From positions 527,757 through 591,756 of the forward strand of contig MNCI01034664.1 in the NCBI GenBank assembly GCA_015680685.1: a stretch of DNA of 64,000 bases. Direction: 5' to 3'. Position numbers and translations under genes: made by a program. The notes below the pieces were generated by a model that was not told the DNA's origin, searched no databases, and saw only the letters and a program-made list of their open reading frames with translations. Source of the stretch: Gnetum montanum. Lineage: Eukaryota > Streptophyta > Gnetopsida > Gnetales > Gnetaceae. Below, piece after piece: positions 58,881-64,000 of the stretch. Numbering within the stretch: the stretch's first letter is position 1; every line of letters begins with the position of its first letter.

Positions 58881-59500
58881 AACCAAGAACTAGTGTAGTA
58901 GGCATTCGTGGTCTATCTGCCCTTTGGTAGTGCAAGGTCATTTGTGGCCCCCATGGGTTTGAGGGCCCCTTTCATTGTTAGAGTGCCACCTCAAGCACCT
59001 ACAACATCCTTTATGGTTAGGATCCCATAGCATGTCACAACAACAATAGTTCAACCATCCTTTGACATTATGATGCCACAACATACTAACTCCTCACCTA
59101 CTCGAGGTTCGGTAGTGGACAACACATCGGTCCCTTCCCTCCCAAGAGCCAATCCTGCTGGCAACATTGACAGACCCTCTAGGAGATAACCTGGGAGGTC
59201 CAATGAGCATCTCGCTGATAGGATGATTAGGCAACATCAAGAGTAGAGAGTGCTTGAACCATCAAAACTAGTCCTCCTATCTGCAATCCTTATGGCAAAA
59301 GAAACTAAGGAGGCCACCACTAGCAACCCACAACCAAGCACTAGGGCCCCTACGTACTAAGAAAACAAAGCCCAAGTCACTTCCCCATGAGATCTGTCTC
59401 TTAGGGCATATTGAAGAAGTCAAAGCCAGTAAAAATGAAACTGATAGCAAAGACTTCATATATGCATTTGCCTAGGTTAAGCAAGCACTAAAGTAGAAGA
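58881..59500 (+). pseudogene. gag-protease connector of element F
   Basis: Pro/Thr/Ser-rich degraded coding sequence between gag and protease. No domain is identifiable alone. Confidence 0.4.
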
Positions 59501-60288
59501 ATACAATGTTGAGCCTTTATGACCTAATTATGACATCGTCTGCCCATTGTGAAGCACTAGTGCGGATGTTGGCCTTCATTCCTATCACTGAGGACATCCT
59601 AGCAGATGAGAATTTCATCCATGCTATGATGTTGCCTTTTGCACCATAGGAATTGAGCTCCACACCTCTCACATTTTGTGATGAGGTAATTAATATTAAT
59701 CCTAAGAAGGATGAGGTCATAATAGCCCTCATCACCATACATGTCAAGTAATGAAAGACTCAAAGGGTGCACATTGATGATGGGGTAGCAGAAAATGTTA
59801 TCCTGTACTTTGTCGTCGACAAGTTAGGCCTCATGGATCAAATCAAGCCAACCAAAACCATGTATCTAAAATCCTTTAATAGGTCATGTGTCATTGTCAA
59901 GGGTGCTATAATAATAGCCTTCGTGGTAGGGGAGCAATTCCCCACCATTGCTGAATTCATCATCATAGAGGAGATGCTAGGATTTAACCTAATATTAGGT
60001 AGGCCTTGCCTAGCCCAGCTATGGGTTGTCTCCTCCCCGATTCATCAAGAAATCCATCTTCCATATGAAGGTGATGAAGTTATCATCCACAATGATAATG
60101 CCACCCATTTGGCTATCAACAACATAGACATGGAGCAAGGGTTGGAGGTCGAATTCCCTAATGATACACCTTCGATAGACAATGAAACACATAAGGTCAA
60201 TGCACCTGAAGAGGTGGTAGAAGCCATTGACCTCTTAGAGGACCCCCTATGGGTGGAACTACCCTTCAACATAGTGAGCGAGGGTTAA
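59501..60288 (+). CDS. Protease-like domain of element F
   Basis: Remarkably open: 59767-60288 gives 173 codons. The leader (59510-59760) reads SAHCEALVRMLAFIPITEDI and ALITIHVK with one or two stops. The domain has HIDDGVAENVILYFVVDKLG (active-site-like D-D-G followed by A-x-N), then EFIIIEEMLGFNLILGRPCL, the usual hydrophobic-LGRPWL end of a retropepsin. An acidic tail follows. In Tat-type proteases the triplet is usually D-[TSN]-G, so D-D-G may be inactive. It may be a surviving frame by chance or a recently active copy. Confidence 0.65.
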
Positions 60289-60640
60289 GGAGACTACCAA
60301 ATAGTGTAATCTAGGCCCTACGTGTCTCCTAATCCACACTAAATTAGGAAGCAACTATGTGACTAAGGTGCCCCCTTAGTCTGAAGGTACACTAAAAACC
60401 TACTCGCTATTCGCTTCTCTGCACCTTACATCTTGCTTCCCATTTACGTTGCATTAACACTATAGCATATTATTTGCATTTAGTTTGATCACTTAGCTTA
60501 TCACTTGCATTGCCTATGCATTTGATACCTTAGTTTACATTTCTATTGTTGTTGCTTTAATGCATTTGCCTTCATGCATAAAAACATCAAAATGGATAAA
60601 AATCATAAAAAACTAAAATTACAAAAAAAAAAAAGGATAG
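60289..60640 (+). other. Non-coding part of element F
   Basis: Stops in all frames. Repeated CATTTG/TGCATT words (60470-60580). An A-run follows at 60631-60640. Confidence 0.5.
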
Positions 60641-60945
60641 CAACATACTTGGGCCTAAAATGATCTTAAATTACTATTGCAGCCCAAAATGGCCTAAAAC
60701 TATCTCTTTTAATTCTATCCCTGTGGTTCATCATGGCCTTAAATTGGCAACGAATGATGTGGAATGGCCTAAAACTATCATCATTGTCCAAAATGGCCTT
60801 AAATTAGTAACACGTAGTCAGGAGTGGCCTTAAACTATCATCTTCAATCCCGTCATAGTGGCTTGAAATGACCTTAAACTAGCATTGGCCCTTCTACTAT
60901 GGCCTTAAACTAGCATGGGGCTTGTAATGGCCTAGTCATACATTA
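60640..60945 (+). repeat. Minisatellite with TGGCCTTAAACTA core
   Basis: About nine copies of TGGCCT(T)AAA(C/T)TA with ATCATC or AGCA after it, at 25-50-bp spacing. Tandem arrays are a known feature of untranslated parts of Tat-lineage elements. Confidence 0.75.
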
Positions 60946-61139
60946 CATAAAAAATCCTAACTTAGTGCATTAACTCATCACATTATAAGCATAACAAGCA
61001 TATAGAAAATAACCATAAAAGAAAAGTTTACACATTATACACTACATATAACAAATATATTCATTAGATGTCACATAGTATAAGTACATAGCATGAGCAG
61101 CATCATGTGGTAAAAATAGAGCAAAAATAGCAAAAATGC
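60946..61139. other. No gene seen
   Basis: AT-rich spacer between the minisatellite and the antisense coding-like region. Confidence 0.4.
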
Positions 61140-63999
61140 TCAACAACAGGTGTACATAAGGTCATGCTCAACTAGTGGTGCTAGGTGGGGGTGGAGCTTC
61201 TTCATCCTCGACCACATCACTGGGGCCCACAACATCTTCTAGTACATGTTGCCATAACCATAGCAAATAGGCACCATTAGTAAGCAAACCTACATGATAC
61301 AAGCTAACTTAAAACAAAAGTAATAAGAAAAAAAAAAGCCTAACTTGAGAGGGTCCACATTAGTGACCTTTGGAGGTAACTTTCCAAGGCCAACCCCCAA
61401 CTGTCAGAGGGTCTTAGCCTTAAAAAGTTGTGTCTAGTCCTCTTGGCCAAAGTTAATTCCTACAAGGGTCTTTCCTTTGTCTATGGTGGTCCATGTGGGT
61501 GGCTTCATCAAAAAGGTAGTAGAGGAAGCCTTTTCAAAAGGAGTGATGATCTGCCTTTTAGGAGATCCACTCACCACCATGTGCCACATGAACAACTCAT
61601 ATGCCTAGCTCCCACCAGTTGCCTTAAGAAACATCTTAAGGTGGTGGCTATAGGTAGAATCCTTCTTGTACCATTGTAGGTATGTGTCACGCTCATGCTT
61701 ATATTGGTGCTTGTGGTTCTTTTGCATCTACCCCCATCTATAGACCTTCATGTTGTAGTTCTTCCAATCTTGATTCTTTTGGGCAAGCAAGTCCATCTAC
61801 AGTCGTTGCTCTATCAGGTCCCATGTGGCCTCATTCTTGCCTTTGAGAACTATCTAGTATCAGGCATATTCTATCTTAGAGGTATGTTAGGTGCTATCTC
61901 CCTACGCTCTAGCCACCAAGAAATCATATCTAGATTAAATATCATTAATCTTCATATCCTAGCTAGCCACCCTCTCCTGTAGCTTGTGCATGTGTTTCCA
62001 TAAGTGCTCATTTCAGCACTTGCAAACCCACAACACCTTCACATAGGAAAGCACACACTTTTTTGATGTCTCGTACATGTGACAAGACACCCGATCAACT
62101 TTAGGAGAGAGGTCAGGGTGAGCATCCACCTTGTCCACCTTGCCCAGATCCCACCGTAGCTTAGGAACTGCAGGCATGCAACAATCAATCAAGCTTATGC
62201 CAAGGACTACGCATTCAACTATTAAAGTAACACAAAGCAAAATAATGTTGCATACATACCAAGCTCCAGATTTTCTCGTAGGTAGTCCACCATGTTCTTA
62301 GTGATGCTTTCCATGAAGGTAAATTTATCAAGAATGTCCACCCATGGCTCCATGTGGTAGATAGATGTGGAACCACTAGTGGGCATATTTGAGGCTATAA
62401 CACAACAATGTAATTAGCACATGGCCAAATAGCCAAAGATACTAGAGAAAATAGACAATAATAGATGGTAGTGCAAATTAGTTACATAGCAAGCCCTCAA
62501 GCATGAGTGCATGGGGCTCACCTAGCTACACACCATCGAACAAGCTATTAAAATCATCCCCATTAGGGTGGAGCAACCCCTCCTTATCCAAGTGCTAGAG
62601 GACATCTACCACCTTGTGAGGATTATCTCCCTGAGCATCCTCCTCAGCTTGAGGAGGTGCTTCTTCTGCTACCGCCTTGGCTACTACTTTAGTAGCCCTC
62701 TCTCCTATCTTTGCAATTAACACATATTCATACATAGCACATTAGTACACATATGCACATCATTAGCTAGTTAAAAATATAACATAAATGAAAAATATAC
62801 ATAAAAATAAAATTAATGCATCTAAGAAATTTACAAATACTAACTTGCAACCTCTGCATGCAAGCCTTGAAGCTTAATATGGATCTTCTTACTACTAGGC
62901 CTTTCGATCTCAGGGGTAGCCTCCTTCTTAGGGCATGGCCTCTTGATCTTGGCCCTAGAAGACCCCATTGTCTCCAAAATATAGTGATCTACCTTCCTTA
63001 TGTCTCCAGTGCCAATTAGAGGACCCTTGCCTATGCTATCACATGAATGATGTAATTGCCCCATGGAACCCTTAGTCATTATGGATAACGACTCATTGAT
63101 CCTCTCTGGGGGGGGGGGGGTCATATGCATATGTGGTCATGAACATGTGCTTAATCCATGGCTTGGAAATCTACTCATGATCCTACACAATCCATCACCC
63201 ATTGTCATGCATAATCAAGAGCTCCACAAACCTTTGCGGGTATCCTGCGAAGAATGCAAAGTGGACATCGGACCTCGCCTAGAGGTTGAACTGTAGCCTA
63301 GAGATCTTCACATACAAGTTAGTGGCAATATATGCAATCCAATTAAATATCATACCCTCCAGTAGCACCTCCTTCATCACCCATGCTTGTTCCATCCCAA
63401 GGATCTTTCCTTAAGAGAGTAACTTCGGAAAGGCAGGAGTGCAGAAAGGAGGGTAGAGCTCTCATACCTTAAGCACTAGTGCATCCTTAATTAGTAAGCC
63501 CTTGTGAGATCAGGTGACCCCCAACCAGTCCTCAATCTCTCCTCTATAGTCTATCTCTATGTTGGCCTTATCAATAATCATCGAGCCATTAGTAGGAAGG
63601 CCAAAGAGGTCAGCAAAGAAGGTCTTGCTAAGGTCAAGCACTACCATCATGCCGCACACTTAGGTGACAAACTACATGATGTCGTTGCAAAAGGAATTAA
63701 TGATGGTGATCATTTTGGCCATTGGGATGCTCAAGCTAACGGAAAAAAATAGGTCCATCAACCTTGCATGCATGAGTTAAGCTATCAGTGCCTCTGATGC
63801 CTTATGGCACAACCAGTGTTACGTACCCTTCACATTGCCATACTTCATGATGAGGGTGGCCTTTGTGCGACTCGTGGGGATCACTATCATCTTGCCTAAG
63901 GAAACCACTGTTGCAACAAAGGAAAAATAATTTAGCATCATGAAAAGGTAAACTAATAGGCATACATGAGCAACTACATAAGCTAAGGCATAAACATGT
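61140..63999 (-). pseudogene. Antisense, intron-bearing ORF beside element F
   Basis: On the minus strand, coding-like blocks are separated by intervals with splice-like ends: acceptor TTTGTTGCAACAG (63891); donor CAA|GTTAGT (about 62843) to TTGCAAAG (about 62712); donor TAT|GTAACT (about 62484) to TGTTATAG (about 62402); donor TTG|GTATGT (62260) to GCCTGCAG (about 62171); donor CAA|GTTAGG (about 61344) to CATGTAG (about 61293). Peptide blocks include NIEIDYRGEIEDWLGVT, GMEQAWVMKEVLLEGMIFNW, IAYIATNLYVKISR, PWVDILDKFTFMESITKNMV and KVDAHPDLSPKVDRVS. Some blocks contain stops, so it is degraded. I recognise no domain. Antisense extra ORFs are known in some Tat-type elements; a host gene fragment is the alternative. 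Confidence 0.45.
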
Positions 64000-64000
64000 A

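Larger units (their letters stand above)
54529..63999 (+). mobile_element. Element F: Tat/Ogre-like Ty3 element, open on the right
   Basis: A long LTR, primer site, gag and protease occur in order, followed by a minisatellite and a minus-strand, intron-bearing coding-like region. No RT or integrase was seen before the window ends. The right boundary of F is unknown; the antisense region could belong to another locus. Confidence 0.6.

Noticed and set aside
1-63999. CRISPR array or bacterial operon features
   Set aside because: Repeats are plant transposon and minisatellite type; spliced gene structure, TATA-bearing LTRs and SINEs indicate a plant nuclear genome.

Overview
The window looks like a repeat-dominated stretch of a large, AT-rich plant nuclear genome, probably a seed plant of conifer/gymnosperm type (the lineage is inference). 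Only one protein-coding gene appears intact: a three-exon minus-strand gene at 41502-43756. Most of the rest is old, heavily mutated LTR retrotransposons nested in one another, small tRNA-derived SINEs, and host-gene pseudogenes. All positions come from reading by eye; no alignment or database search was run.

Layout. 1-1270: non-coding, with one SINE. 1271-11552: element A, an Athila-like Ty3 element on the minus strand (3' LTR, extra ORF, internal promoter-like block, integrase, RNase H/RT, protease, gag end, inverted gag duplication, 5' LTR stub). 11701-38693: element M, a related plus-strand element (5' LTR, primer site, gag, protease, RT, RNase H, integrase, extra ORF, 3' LTR) broken by three insertions. 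The first is element N (17135-25204, duplicated CTTGG), an LTR-bounded 8.1 kb segment holding an LRR receptor-kinase ectodomain pseudogene, the 5' end of another receptor gene and an intronless CCR4 deadenylase pseudogene. The second is solo LTR S (26764-27603, duplicated ATTAT). The third is element D (32496-38591, minus), a pol-less derivative lying inside M's own 3' LTR.

38694-41501: low-copy-looking sequence with tandem duplications. 41502-44290: the intact gene with a candidate promoter and 5' leader. 44477-45000: a SINE cluster, one copy with a clear 13-bp target duplication. 45271-51160: two truncated plus-strand elements, C and E. 51780-56227: two related long LTRs in opposite orientation, forming a large inverted repeat. 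54529-63999: element F, a Tat/Ogre-like Ty3 element (LTR, primer site, gag, protease, minisatellite) followed by a minus-strand region with several GT-AG intron-like intervals.

The most unusual signals are: a TATA-containing block conserved in two elements about 440 bp ahead of the extra ORF; the LTR-bounded segment with host-gene cargo; the SINE family; the antisense, apparently intron-bearing region next to gag-protease; and LTR U3 arrays built from short palindromic modules.
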